Below are positions 1 to 5,969 of a DNA stretch of 12,941 nt, one piece after another. The stretch's first letter is position 1; the number at the start of each line of letters is the position of its first letter. The stretch covers positions 1 through 12,941 of the forward strand of contig JAGGWL010000066.1 of NCBI GenBank assembly GCA_021157555.1, read 5' to 3'. This stretch comes from Deltaproteobacteria bacterium. GTDB lineage: Bacteria; Desulfobacterota; Desulfobacteria; Desulfobacterales; BuS5. The position numbers were made by a program, and so were the translations under genes. Under the pieces are notes generated by a model. The model did no database searches, was not told where the DNA came from, and saw only the letters and a list, made by a program, of their open reading frames with translations.

Positions 1-28
1 CTTCGTGGTAGAAAAGAGAAAGGCTATT

Positions 29-1156
29 ATGAATAAACTCAAAGTAATGACGATTCTGGGCACACGGCCTGAGATTATACGGCTTTCGTGCGTTATGGCG
101 ATATTGGACAAATATGTTGACCACAAAATAGTTCATACCGGCCAGAATTATGACTACGAACTGAATGAGATTTTTTTTAAGGAATTGAATGTCCGCAAGC
201 CCGACTATTTTTTAGAGGTTGATCATAGTTCACTGGGCGCTGTCATGGGGAACATTCTTATCTCAATTGAGAAGGCGCTGGAAAAAGAAAGGCCTGATGC
301 TGTTTTAATATTAGGCGATACCAACAGCTCTATTGCCGGTATAATGGCTAAACGGATGAAGATTCCTATCTATCACATGGAGGCAGGCAATCGCTGTTTT
401 GACCTCAATGTTCCTGAGGAGATCAACAGAAGGATTATCGATCATATCAGCGATTTTAATCTCGTCTATACAGAACACGCCAGACGTCATTTGCTGTCTG
501 AAGGCCTGCCCCACCGCCGTATTTATCTTACAGGTTCACCCATGAAGGAAGTTCTTTTGGCTCACATGGACAAGATTCAATCTTCAAAGATTTTGGAACA
601 ACTCGGATTAAAAAAAGATGGCTATTTTATTGTCAGCATTCATCGGGAAGAAAATGTAGATAACAAGGAAAATCTCGGTTTGCTCTTGCGTTCTTTGAAT
701 CTGGTTTGTGAAGAGTATGGGCTTCCTGTGATCGTTTCCACCCATCCAAGGACAAGAAAACGCCTGGAGGCGTTAACTGAAGCAAGGCTGCATCCCAATA
801 CCCAGTTTTTGAAACCATTTGGATTTTTTGATTATAACCATCTTCAGGTGAATGCCTTTTGTGCTGTTTCAGACAGCGGCACGATCAGTGAAGAATCTTC
901 CATACTTTCATTTCCGGCAATTACTGTCAGAAACGCTATGGAAAGGCCGGAAGCTCTGGACACAGGGAATATTATACTTACGGGCTTGAATTCTGATACG
1001 ATTGTACAGGCAATTAAAATGGTGACTGAAGAAAAAGAACTCCAGAGCAAACATCCTATCCCAATGGAATATGATATTGAAAATGTGTCCAAAAGAGTTG
1101 TCAAACTGATTATTGGGACGGCAAAATTGAGTAATATCTGGGATGGGATAACTTAA
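29..1156 (+). CDS. fnlC: UDP-N-acetylglucosamine 2-epimerase (non-hydrolysing), WecB superfamily, FnlC/WbjD type
   Basis: Cytosolic nucleotide-sugar enzyme that inverts C2 of a UDP-N-acetylhexosamine. The FnlC/WbjD branch performs the last step to UDP-N-acetyl-L-fucosamine; WecB itself makes UDP-ManNAc. Visible motifs (375 aa from this ATG): GTRPEIIRLS at 11-20, GDTNS at 96-100, HMEAGNR at 116-122, PEEINRR at 129-135, TGSP at 168-171, HREENVDN at 205-212 and SDSGTISEES at 281-290. The catalytic set known from E. coli WecB (Asp, two Glu, His) is present as D97, E118, E131 and H205. Full family length. I chose the ATG at 29 because a GAGAAAGG ribosome-binding site (16-23) precedes it by 5 nt; a GTG at 5 would add 8 residues. 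The next gene follows almost directly, so they are probably one operon. I favour FnlC over WecB because of the 'GTRPEIIRLS' form and the WbuB-like neighbour, but the exact substrate is inferred. Confidence 0.88.
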   Translation: MNKLKVMTILGTRPEIIRLSCVMAILDKYVDHKIVHTGQNYDYELNEIFFKELNVRKPDYFLEVDHSSLGAVMGNILISIEKALEKERPDAVLILGDTNSSIAGIMAKRMKIPIYHMEAGNRCFDLNVPEEINRRIIDHISDFNLVYTEHARRHLLSEGLPHRRIYLTGSPMKEVLLAHMDKIQSSKILEQLGLKKDGYFIVSIHREENVDNKENLGLLLRSLNLVCEEYGLPVIVSTHPRTRKRLEALTEARLHPNTQFLKPFGFFDYNHLQVNAFCAVSDSGTISEESSILSFPAITVRNAMERPEALDTGNIILTGLNSDTIVQAIKMVTEEKELQSKHPIPMEYDIENVSKRVVKLIIGTAKLSNIWDGIT

Positions 1157-1181
1157 ATTGAACCAGAAGGTATTCCCCAAA

Positions 1182-2414
1182 ATGAGCATTATGGTAAGAG
1201 ATGAAAAAAATAATAATGTGCTGATAATTACAGAACGTTTTTATCCTGAAGAATTTGGGATTAATGATTTAGCACAGGCTTGGCAAGCTGAAGGCTATAA
1301 GGTAGCCATATTAACGCAAGCTCCCAGTTATCCTTTTGACAAGGTGTATGAAGGCTATAAAAACAAACTTTTTCAGAGGGAAACGTGGCAAGGTATTAAG
1401 ATTTATAGAGTTTTTTCCTTGATGGGTTATAAAAAAGGTGTGCTCTTAAAAGTTTTGAATTATTTGTGCTTTGCTTTTTTTGCATCTTTAGTATCCCTGT
1501 ATATAGGCAGGAAATATAAAAGGGTTTTTGTTTATCATATTGGCCCCTTAACACAGGCCATTCCAGCAATACTTATTAAAAAGATTTTTGGATCCAAATT
1601 TTTTATCTGGACTTTAGATATATGGCCGGATACAGTTTATGCGTATGGATTTAAGAGAAAAGCATTTTTAAGAAAATTGCTGGATTTGTTCGTGAAAATT
1701 GTTTACAAAAACTGCAAAATAATTTTTATATCCTGTAAAGGATTCAAACAGAAAATACTAAAATATGCTCCAAATGCCAGAATAATATTTTCTCCTCAAT
1801 GGCCTCCTGATAATTTGAATTTCGATAGCGTAAAGCCCTGTGAGTTGTTAAAAGGTGATTTTAATTTTACATTTGCGGGCAATATCGGAAAAGTTCAGAA
1901 TCTGGAAAATGTGATCAGAGGTTTTGCGTTTGCAGTAAAATCCAATAACCAGATAAAATTAAATATAATTGGTGATGGTTCAAACTCGAATACTCTGAAA
2001 AATATTGTAAAAAAAGAGAATGTTGCAAATGTTTATTTTTGGGGAAGAAGACCATTAAAGGAAATGCCCGCATGGTTTGAGGGCAGTGATGTTTTAATAA
2101 TATCTCTAATCGATGAGCCAATATTTTCTTTAACAATACCCGCGAAATTTCAGGCATATCTTGTATCCGGAAAACCAATATATTGTGTAATGAAAGGAGA
2201 AGTTGCTGATTTAGTAAAAAATAACAAAATTGGTTTCGTTGCACAACCAAATAATATTAACGACATAAAAGCAGGGTTCAAAAAATTTTTAAGTACGCCA
2301 AAACAAGAGTTGCAGGCATTTGGCAGTAATATGAATTTACTCTTGAACAATGAATATGACCGCAATAAAATCATACAGCAAATGACAGAACAAATTTTCC
2401 TTAAGCCAGATTAA
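1182..2414 (+). CDS. wbuB: Glycosyltransferase, WbuB/WbjE-like (probable FucNAc transferase)
   Basis: GT-B fold glycosyltransferase (GT4-like) expected to act at the inner membrane face, adding a sugar, probably N-acetyl-fucosamine, to the lipid-linked repeat unit. From this ATG (410 aa) the N-terminal domain carries TERFYPEEFG, then PSYPFDKVYEGYKN and a hydrophobic stretch near 92-110, which are typical of WbuB-like enzymes. The nucleotide-binding C-terminal domain starts near FTFAGNIGKVQNLENVI (about 230-246), followed by an IGDG strand and a FSLTIPAKFQAYLVSGKP donor-site segment (about 315-332). The start is uncertain: TTG 1158 sits 1 nt after the previous stop and would give 418 aa, while ATG 1182 has AGAAGG 11 nt upstream and ATG 1191 is also possible. 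By eye the gene is clearly AT-richer than its neighbours, a common sign of exchange of transferase genes within polysaccharide loci. Acceptor and donor are inferred from neighbours only. Confidence 0.78.
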   Translation: MSIMVRDEKNNNVLIITERFYPEEFGINDLAQAWQAEGYKVAILTQAPSYPFDKVYEGYKNKLFQRETWQGIKIYRVFSLMGYKKGVLLKVLNYLCFAFFASLVSLYIGRKYKRVFVYHIGPLTQAIPAILIKKIFGSKFFIWTLDIWPDTVYAYGFKRKAFLRKLLDLFVKIVYKNCKIIFISCKGFKQKILKYAPNARIIFSPQWPPDNLNFDSVKPCELLKGDFNFTFAGNIGKVQNLENVIRGFAFAVKSNNQIKLNIIGDGSNSNTLKNIVKKENVANVYFWGRRPLKEMPAWFEGSDVLIISLIDEPIFSLTIPAKFQAYLVSGKPIYCVMKGEVADLVKNNKIGFVAQPNNINDIKAGFKKFLSTPKQELQAFGSNMNLLLNNEYDRNKIIQQMTEQIFLKPD

Positions 2415-2445
2415 AAAAAAGAAATATTTTGAGAAGTATAAGGGG

Positions 2446-2490
2446 ATGGACAAAGAAATTTATCTGTTCGGTGTTGAGTATGCTGCATAA
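2446..2490 (+). CDS. Possible 14-codon leader-type small ORF
   Basis: In the 92-bp gap between the glycosyltransferase and the SDR gene, the ATG at 2446 directly follows AAGGGG and opens a 14-residue frame (begins MDKEIYLFGV, ends EYAA, stop 2488-2490). Its stop lies 16 nt before the next gene's ATG, so it could couple or tune translation of that gene, or be a relic of a lost gene. There is no composition test for 14 codons, and the Shine-Dalgarno spacing (none) is poor. Reported as a possibility only. Confidence 0.15.
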   Translation: MDKEIYLFGVEYAA

Positions 2491-2506
2491 GGGTTGAACC
2501 AAATCA

Positions 2507-3478
2507 ATGAAAAATATCTTTATAACAGGCGCTAATGGATTTATTGGAAGATCACTTTGTAAAAGGCTGCTGGCGAAAGGCTGTCAGGTTCGCAGGGCTG
2601 TTAGGGGTGCAACTCAAATGACGATGTTGCCTTCAGATGTTGAAACGGTAATGGTCGGTAATATTGATCTGAAAACTGATTGGAGCAAGGCGCTTAACGG
2701 GATTGATGTAGTTGTTCATCTTGCAGCAAGAGTGCATGTTATGCACGATAATATTGCTGATCCTTTGGCGGAGTTTCGCAAGGTAAATACGGCGGGTACT
2801 TTGAATTTGGCTCGGCAGGCTGTGGCGTCTGGGGTTAAGCGGTTTGTATTTATCAGTTCGATTAAGGTGAATGGGGAAGGGACGGGGCAACGGAAGGCTG
2901 TTTTTACTGAAAGGGATGTTCCTTGCCCAAAGGATCCTTATGCGGTTTCAAAATGGGAAGCTGAACAGGGTTTGTTGAAAATTGCTGAAGAGACAGGGCT
3001 TGAAGTTGTTATTATTCGACCGCCTCTGGTTTATGGGCCTGGGGTTAAGGCTAATTTTCGTTCCTTGATTAAGTGGGTGCGAAAAGGTGTTCCGCTGCCA
3101 TTGGGCGCTGTACATAATAAACGTAGTTTTGTTGCTTTGGATAATCTGGTGAGTTTTATTATATACTGTTTTGATCACCCTAAAGCTGCAAATGAGGTGT
3201 TTTTGATTTCTGATGGCAAGGATCTATCGACTACTGAGTTATTACAAAAAATAGCGCTTGCCTTTGGAAAGCGGTCTTTTTTGTTGCCTGTGCCTGTTGG
3301 TTGGATGACCTTTGTGGCAAATATGCTGGGCAAAAGAGATGTTGCAGATCGTCTGTTTGGTTCATTGCAGGTGGATAGCTCTAAGGCACGGGATCTGTTG
3401 GGATGGAAGCCTGTTGTTTCTATGGATGAGGGGTTAAATCCACAGATTAGGCAAAAAAATAAAAAGCGCCTAATGTAA
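2507..3478 (+). CDS. NAD-dependent sugar epimerase/ketoreductase (extended SDR, WbpV/WbjF-like)
   Basis: Cytosolic extended short-chain dehydrogenase/reductase acting on a UDP-sugar. The P. aeruginosa relatives WbpV and WbjF supply the sugar used by the initiating transferase encoded next door, possibly UDP-FucNAc or UDP-QuiNAc made by 4-keto reduction. The Rossmann motif TGANGFIG places glycines at residues 8, 11 and 14; HLAARVHVMHD lies at 71-81; catalytic serines FISS at 115-118; and the YxxxK pair is Y145 and K149 in DPYAVSK. RPPLVYGPGVK at 171-181 is the usual substrate-loop motif. At 323 aa the length is normal. The last roughly 13 residues are lysine-rich and do not resemble the usual C-terminal helix. 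AAGGG lies 13 nt before the ATG, a weak site. The next gene begins 3 nt after the stop, so the two are co-transcribed and probably functionally coupled. Whether it epimerises or reduces cannot be read from sequence. Confidence 0.85.
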   Translation: MKNIFITGANGFIGRSLCKRLLAKGCQVRRAVRGATQMTMLPSDVETVMVGNIDLKTDWSKALNGIDVVVHLAARVHVMHDNIADPLAEFRKVNTAGTLNLARQAVASGVKRFVFISSIKVNGEGTGQRKAVFTERDVPCPKDPYAVSKWEAEQGLLKIAEETGLEVVIIRPPLVYGPGVKANFRSLIKWVRKGVPLPLGAVHNKRSFVALDNLVSFIIYCFDHPKAANEVFLISDGKDLSTTELLQKIALAFGKRSFLLPVPVGWMTFVANMLGKRDVADRLFGSLQVDSSKARDLLGWKPVVSMDEGLNPQIRQKNKKRLM

Positions 3479-3481
3479 TCT

Positions 3482-4462
3482 ATGCATAAATTGATTTTAT
3501 ATTTTAGTTCTGTGGTTTTAGGCGGGGCTGGCGCCTGGCTTGTCACCAGATGGGGCAGTGGTTTTGGACTGTTAGACAAATCCAATGATCGGAGTTCTCA
3601 TGATGGAGTTGTTCCAAAGGGCGGCGGGATTGGTATTCTGGCCGCTTTTTTGCTGGCAGCATGGATGTTGGGGCTTCCGGTATTATTTTGGATGTGCGCT
3701 GGGCTGATTTCTCTTCTGAGCCTTTATGGTGATCGCAGAGAAATCCCTCCCAAGGTTCGGCTGAGTATTCAGCTTTTGGGAAGTGTTGGTCTGTTGTTTG
3801 GCCTGTTTTATTGGGAAGGCCGGGGAGTATCTGTTTACCTGCTTATACTTTTTTTTGCTGTATTTGTTGCAGGAACAGCGAATTATTATAACTTCATGGA
3901 CGGAATTAATGGAATTGCCGGAATTACCGGGGTTGTGGGATTCGGGCTTATTGCCTTATTCGCGGTTTTCTCCGGCGGGCATGATTCTCTTATTAGCCTT
4001 TCCGTCTGTATAGGTTTGGCATGTATGGGTTTTTTGCCTTTTAATATGCCGAAAGCCCGTGTGTTCATGGGGGATGTGGGGAGTGTTCTTTTAGGGTTTG
4101 TGTTTGCAGGGCTGGTGGTTGGACTATCTTATAGTGTGAATGATTTTGTGGTTCTTTGTGCCTTTCTTTTTCCTTTTTATGCGGATGAGTTGACAACCTT
4201 GTATGTGAGACTGCGGGATGGGGACAATCTGCTGAAGCCGCATCGAAGGCATCTTTATCAGCTTTTGGCAAATGAGATGAGGGTTGATCACTGGAAGGTT
4301 TCTGCGGTATATGGGGTTTTGCAGTTAATGGTGGGAATCGGGGCTTTGGCTCTTCGCGGGTATGGAAAATTTATGCTTGTTGTTTTTTTGAGTTGTTGTT
4401 TTACGGGGTTTGCTCTGGTATCATATTTTGTTAGAAGAAGCTTAGGAACGAGGACAAAATAA
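3482..4462 (+). CDS. Polyprenyl-phosphate glycosyl-1-phosphate transferase, WbpL/WecA (GT4, MraY superfamily)
   Basis: Integral membrane enzyme that moves a sugar-1-phosphate from a UDP-sugar to undecaprenyl phosphate, starting assembly of the O-antigen or capsule unit. About ten hydrophobic segments alternate with cytoplasmic loops. Diagnostic motifs: SSH at 38-40 and PKGGGIGI at 45-52; GDRREIPPKVR at 83-93 (loop usually beginning with a DD pair, here GD); NYYNFMDGINGI around 134-145 holding the catalytic/Mg aspartate; GDVGS at 197-201; and HRRHLYQ at 254-260, the sugar-recognition loop. At 326 aa it has family length. It begins 3 nt after the SDR gene with no clear ribosome-binding site, so translational coupling is likely. 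The final five codons (322-326) and the stop lie inside a repeat copy (4445-4467), so the native C-terminus was probably replaced by repeat sequence. WbpL fits better than WecA because of gene order; the donor sugar is inferred. Confidence 0.87.
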   Translation: MHKLILYFSSVVLGGAGAWLVTRWGSGFGLLDKSNDRSSHDGVVPKGGGIGILAAFLLAAWMLGLPVLFWMCAGLISLLSLYGDRREIPPKVRLSIQLLGSVGLLFGLFYWEGRGVSVYLLILFFAVFVAGTANYYNFMDGINGIAGITGVVGFGLIALFAVFSGGHDSLISLSVCIGLACMGFLPFNMPKARVFMGDVGSVLLGFVFAGLVVGLSYSVNDFVVLCAFLFPFYADELTTLYVRLRDGDNLLKPHRRHLYQLLANEMRVDHWKVSAVYGVLQLMVGIGALALRGYGKFMLVVFLSCCFTGFALVSYFVRRSLGTRTK

Positions 4463-4503
4463 CTTCCCCAACTATGCATCACAGCTTCAGGCCATCTTTG
4501 CCC

Positions 4504-4566
4504 GATATCAAATCACAAAAATATTGAAATAGCTTGCTATTCCTTCAACTTTTGTGATTTGAGATC
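4504..4566. repeat. Long imperfect palindrome inside the MITE-like element
   Basis: Arms 4504-4520 (begins GATATCAAATCAC) and 4550-4566 are reverse complements over 17 bp with one mismatch. The 29-nt middle folds further: ATAGC (4529-4533) pairs with GCTAT (4536-4540) around a 2-nt turn, and TTGAA pairs with TTCAA beside a 3-nt bulge. Almost the whole 63 nt can form one hairpin. There is no T-run after it, so it is not a standard intrinsic terminator. Confidence 0.7.
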
Positions 4567-4592
4567 GAACAAACCTAACCTAAATCTGTGCG

Positions 4593-4624
4593 CCTACTTG
4601 TGGAAGTTATTTCGTCCTCGTTCC
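4593..4624 (+). repeat. Direct repeat copy A (32 bp)
   Basis: Starts CCTACTTGTGG and ends CGTCCTCGTTCC. It matches copy B at 5884-5915 at 30 of 32 positions in the same orientation. Its last 23 bp are also the right inverted terminus of the MITE-like element. The two direct copies bracket the FN3 gene. Confidence 0.85.
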
Positions 4625-4670
4625 TTAACGAAGCTTTAAGCAAACAATTCCTAATCAGGCGTTATTGCGT

Positions 4671-4696
4671 GGTTCCCACGCTGAAGCATGGGAACC
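4671..4696. repeat. REP-like palindrome between convergent genes
   Basis: GGTTCCCACGC (4671-4681) and GCATGGGAACC (4686-4696) form an 11-bp stem with a 4-nt loop and one C-A mismatch, which is a permitted G-T wobble on the other strand. An outer GCGT/ACGC pairing (4659-4662 with 4703-4706) lengthens the stem. The GGTTCCCACGC arm resembles widespread REP sequences that REP-associated tyrosine transposases recognise. It lies between the 3' ends of the WbpL-like gene and the minus-strand FN3 gene, where it could also stop transcription from both sides, although no T-run follows. No transposase gene is in the window. Confidence 0.6.
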
Positions 4697-4729
4697 ATAA
4701 AGACGCTATTTATTGATTTAACTGATCAT

Positions 4730-5506
4730 CTATTGGTCTTCTACACTAATCGTGTAGACACCTTTTTTTATCCAGCCGGATGACAAGTTAGTAATGTCGT
4801 TGGCGAAAAGATATAAATTCTTTGTGCCTTTAAAAGCTGAATTAGGTGTTATATACCACCTTATATTAATGTTATTGCCATTCTTTTCCACCGTTGTTTG
4901 GGAACAATCAAGCTCACCCTGTTTATTGGAAATAATATACGAAGCCCCGGGAGCATATCCTCCAAGCCACTTTTTCCCTAAATCATCTCGTAAATAGAGT
5001 TTGTTTATTGCTATGTTATAGTATACATATATTGATTTTCTGCCGAGTACTTTTTTATTGATTAAAAATTTGATTATTTCTATATTATCTGCTCCGTTAT
5101 CATCCGAATAAACTGTTTCGAATATTTGTGGTTCTCCTGCTATACTGCTTCCCGATGAAGGGGTTATTGAATCACATACAGGTGCCGCGGGTGAGGAGGT
5201 GTTTGGTATTATTTTTGATACTTCTGCGGAATACCCGCTTTCATTTCCGGAGGTATCGACTGCTGTTACAGCAAAATAATATGTTTTGCCTTCATCAAGC
5301 CCCTCAATTGTGTAATTTATTGCTGTGCCCACAGATTCTGCTTGCTCGTATGAACGGGGTGATGTCCCGTGGTATACCTTGTACCCTGCCAAATCCGCGT
5401 CATTATTTGCCTGCCAGTTTATTGTGGCCGTATTTGTTAAAGCATAACATACTGATATGGAAAATAAAATAATTATAAAGAAAGGTATTAATAATGCTTT
5501 TTTCAT
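4730..5506 (-). CDS. Secreted fibronectin type III domain protein with C-terminal beta-rich module
   Basis: Exported protein of unknown role, 258 aa. Residues 1-22 form a signal peptide: MKK, a hydrophobic run (ALLIPFFIIILFSISV), then a CYA cleavage site. Residues about 26-102 are one FN3 domain (INWQANNDADLAGYKVY, then GKTYYFAVTAVDTSGNES). After a Pro/Ser/Thr linker, residues about 111-255 form a second beta-rich module (KLYLRDD, WLGGYAPG, LDCSQTT, FKGTKNLYLF, SGWIKKGVYTI). I recognise it as a module that recurs in secreted proteins of deltaproteobacteria and acidobacteria, but cannot name its function. The start at 5506 is set by GGAGG (5515-5519) 8 nt upstream; a TTG at 5521 would overlap that site. 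There is no sorting signal, lipobox or C-terminal anchor. It is the only minus-strand gene between two plus-strand blocks and is bracketed by direct repeats, so it is probably cargo. A role in adhesion or matrix binding is a guess. Confidence 0.8.
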   Translation of the reverse strand: MKKALLIPFFIIILFSISVCYALTNTATINWQANNDADLAGYKVYHGTSPRSYEQAESVGTAINYTIEGLDEGKTYYFAVTAVDTSGNESGYSAEVSKIIPNTSSPAAPVCDSITPSSGSSIAGEPQIFETVYSDDNGADNIEIIKFLINKKVLGRKSIYVYYNIAINKLYLRDDLGKKWLGGYAPGASYIISNKQGELDCSQTTVEKNGNNINIRWYITPNSAFKGTKNLYLFANDITNLSSGWIKKGVYTISVEDQ

Positions 5507-5741
5507 TTTAATTGCCTCCAAAAATGGATGAAAATGTATAGAAAATTTATTTTAAAATTAACGCAAAGTATATGCCATATAAAGCATAATATTTATTTAT
5601 TTTTTTGAGGTATGATATATTAATTATTTATCTTATTGATAATAATAACTATTTCCAGTTTTTTTAGACGAGTATTTAGAGAGATTAGGGAACGGAGGAT
5701 ATTTCAAGTATCAGATATTAGTTCTTAATGTGTATGAAATA

Positions 5742-5770
5742 TTGAACACTATTCTATAATCAAATATACT
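5742..5770 (+). promoter_or_regulatory. Putative sigma-70 promoter for the acyltransferase-ligase / hydrolase unit
   Basis: TTGAAC (5742-5747; 4 of 6 with consensus) and TATACT (5765-5770; 5 of 6) are separated by exactly 17 bp in an AT-rich setting, oriented toward the gene starting near 5970. Spacing and match are good, but the AT-rich background makes chance matches likely. Confidence 0.4.
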
Positions 5771-5812
5771 GTGGTTAAAATCATTTTTCTGGAGCATGGA
5801 GAGTTTTCCAAA

Positions 5813-5888
5813 GTAGGGGCGATCCTTGTGGTTGCTCAACATTGCGTAATCAATTTGTAATCGGGCAGGCACAGAGGCCTGCCCCTAC
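5813..5888. repeat. REP-like double palindrome
   Basis: The outer arms GTAGGGGC (5813-5820) and GCCCCTAC (5881-5888) are perfect reverse complements. Inside the right half, GGGCAGGC (5863-5870) and GCCTGCCC (5877-5884) make a second perfect 8-bp stem with a 6-nt loop. The two foldings compete, because GCCCC at 5881-5885 serves both. I recall similar GGGCAGGC/GCCTGCCCCTAC repeats dispersed in several proteobacterial and cyanobacterial genomes. It abuts direct repeat copy B and lies in the presumed leader of the downstream gene. Confidence 0.6.
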
Positions 5889-5915
5889 TTGTGGCAGTTA
5901 TTCCGTCCTCGTTCC
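5884..5915 (+). repeat. Direct repeat copy B (32 bp)
   Basis: Matches copy A (4593-4624) with two substitutions. It ends 9 nt before a TTG and 54 nt before the preferred ATG of the acyltransferase-ligase gene. It is fused on its left to the REP-like palindrome, sharing the CCTAC bases. Confidence 0.85.
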
Positions 5916-5969
5916 TAAACTATTTTGAAGGATGCCAAATTTTTTAATTACAAGAAATCGGAAACTTTA

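Larger units (their letters stand above)
4445..4624. mobile_element. MITE-like repeat element with 23-bp terminal inverted repeats
   Basis: The two ends are near-perfect inverted copies of a 23-bp sequence: 4445-4467 begins GGAACGAGGAC and ends TAACTTCC, and 4602-4624 is its reverse complement with one mismatch. Pairing continues outward as AAGCTT just outside both ends, with a small gap (left 4437-4442, right near 4630-4636). The 134-bp interior contains a second long hairpin and no credible ORF. Non-coding, short and bounded by inverted repeats fits a MITE or REP-type element mobilised in trans. No target-site duplication is obvious. The left end overlaps the 3' end of the WbpL-like gene. 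The element type is inference; the inverted repeats are seen directly. Confidence 0.6.
5507..5969. other. Non-coding region between divergent genes
   Basis: About 460 bp with no credible gene. The left half (5507-5740) is very AT-rich and must contain the FN3 gene's promoter, but I find no -35/-10 pair on the minus strand that stands out. The right half holds a plausible plus-strand promoter (5742-5770), a REP-like palindrome (5813-5888) and direct repeat copy B (5884-5915). The lipid gene's transcript would therefore have a 5' leader of about 190 nt that contains the palindrome. Confidence 0.6.

Noticed and set aside
3430..3478. Possible frameshift near the 3' end of the SDR gene
   Set aside because: The tail after about residue 310 looks atypical, but total length is normal and no alternative frame restores a clear family C-terminus.
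4065..4271. Minus-strand ORFs inside the WbpL-like gene (and similar antisense ORFs across the other genes)
   Set aside because: They lie antisense to strongly supported coding sequence, have no recognisable motifs and arise from the codon pattern of the real gene.
4504..4566. Intrinsic terminator after the WbpL-like gene
   Set aside because: The hairpin is long and AT-rich with no following T-run; it fits a repeat element better.
4730..4800. PEP-CTERM or other sorting signal on the FN3 protein
   Set aside because: The C-terminus ends in ISVEDQ with no PEP motif, transmembrane helix or arginine cluster.
4794..4997. Plus-strand ORF across the FN3 gene
   Set aside because: The minus-strand reading has a signal peptide, FN3 motifs and a GGAGG ribosome-binding site; the plus-strand frame has none of these.
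5755..5760. Perfect TATAAT as a -10 box
   Set aside because: No acceptable -35 sequence lies 16-18 bp upstream; the overlapping TTGAAC-17-TATACT arrangement is better.
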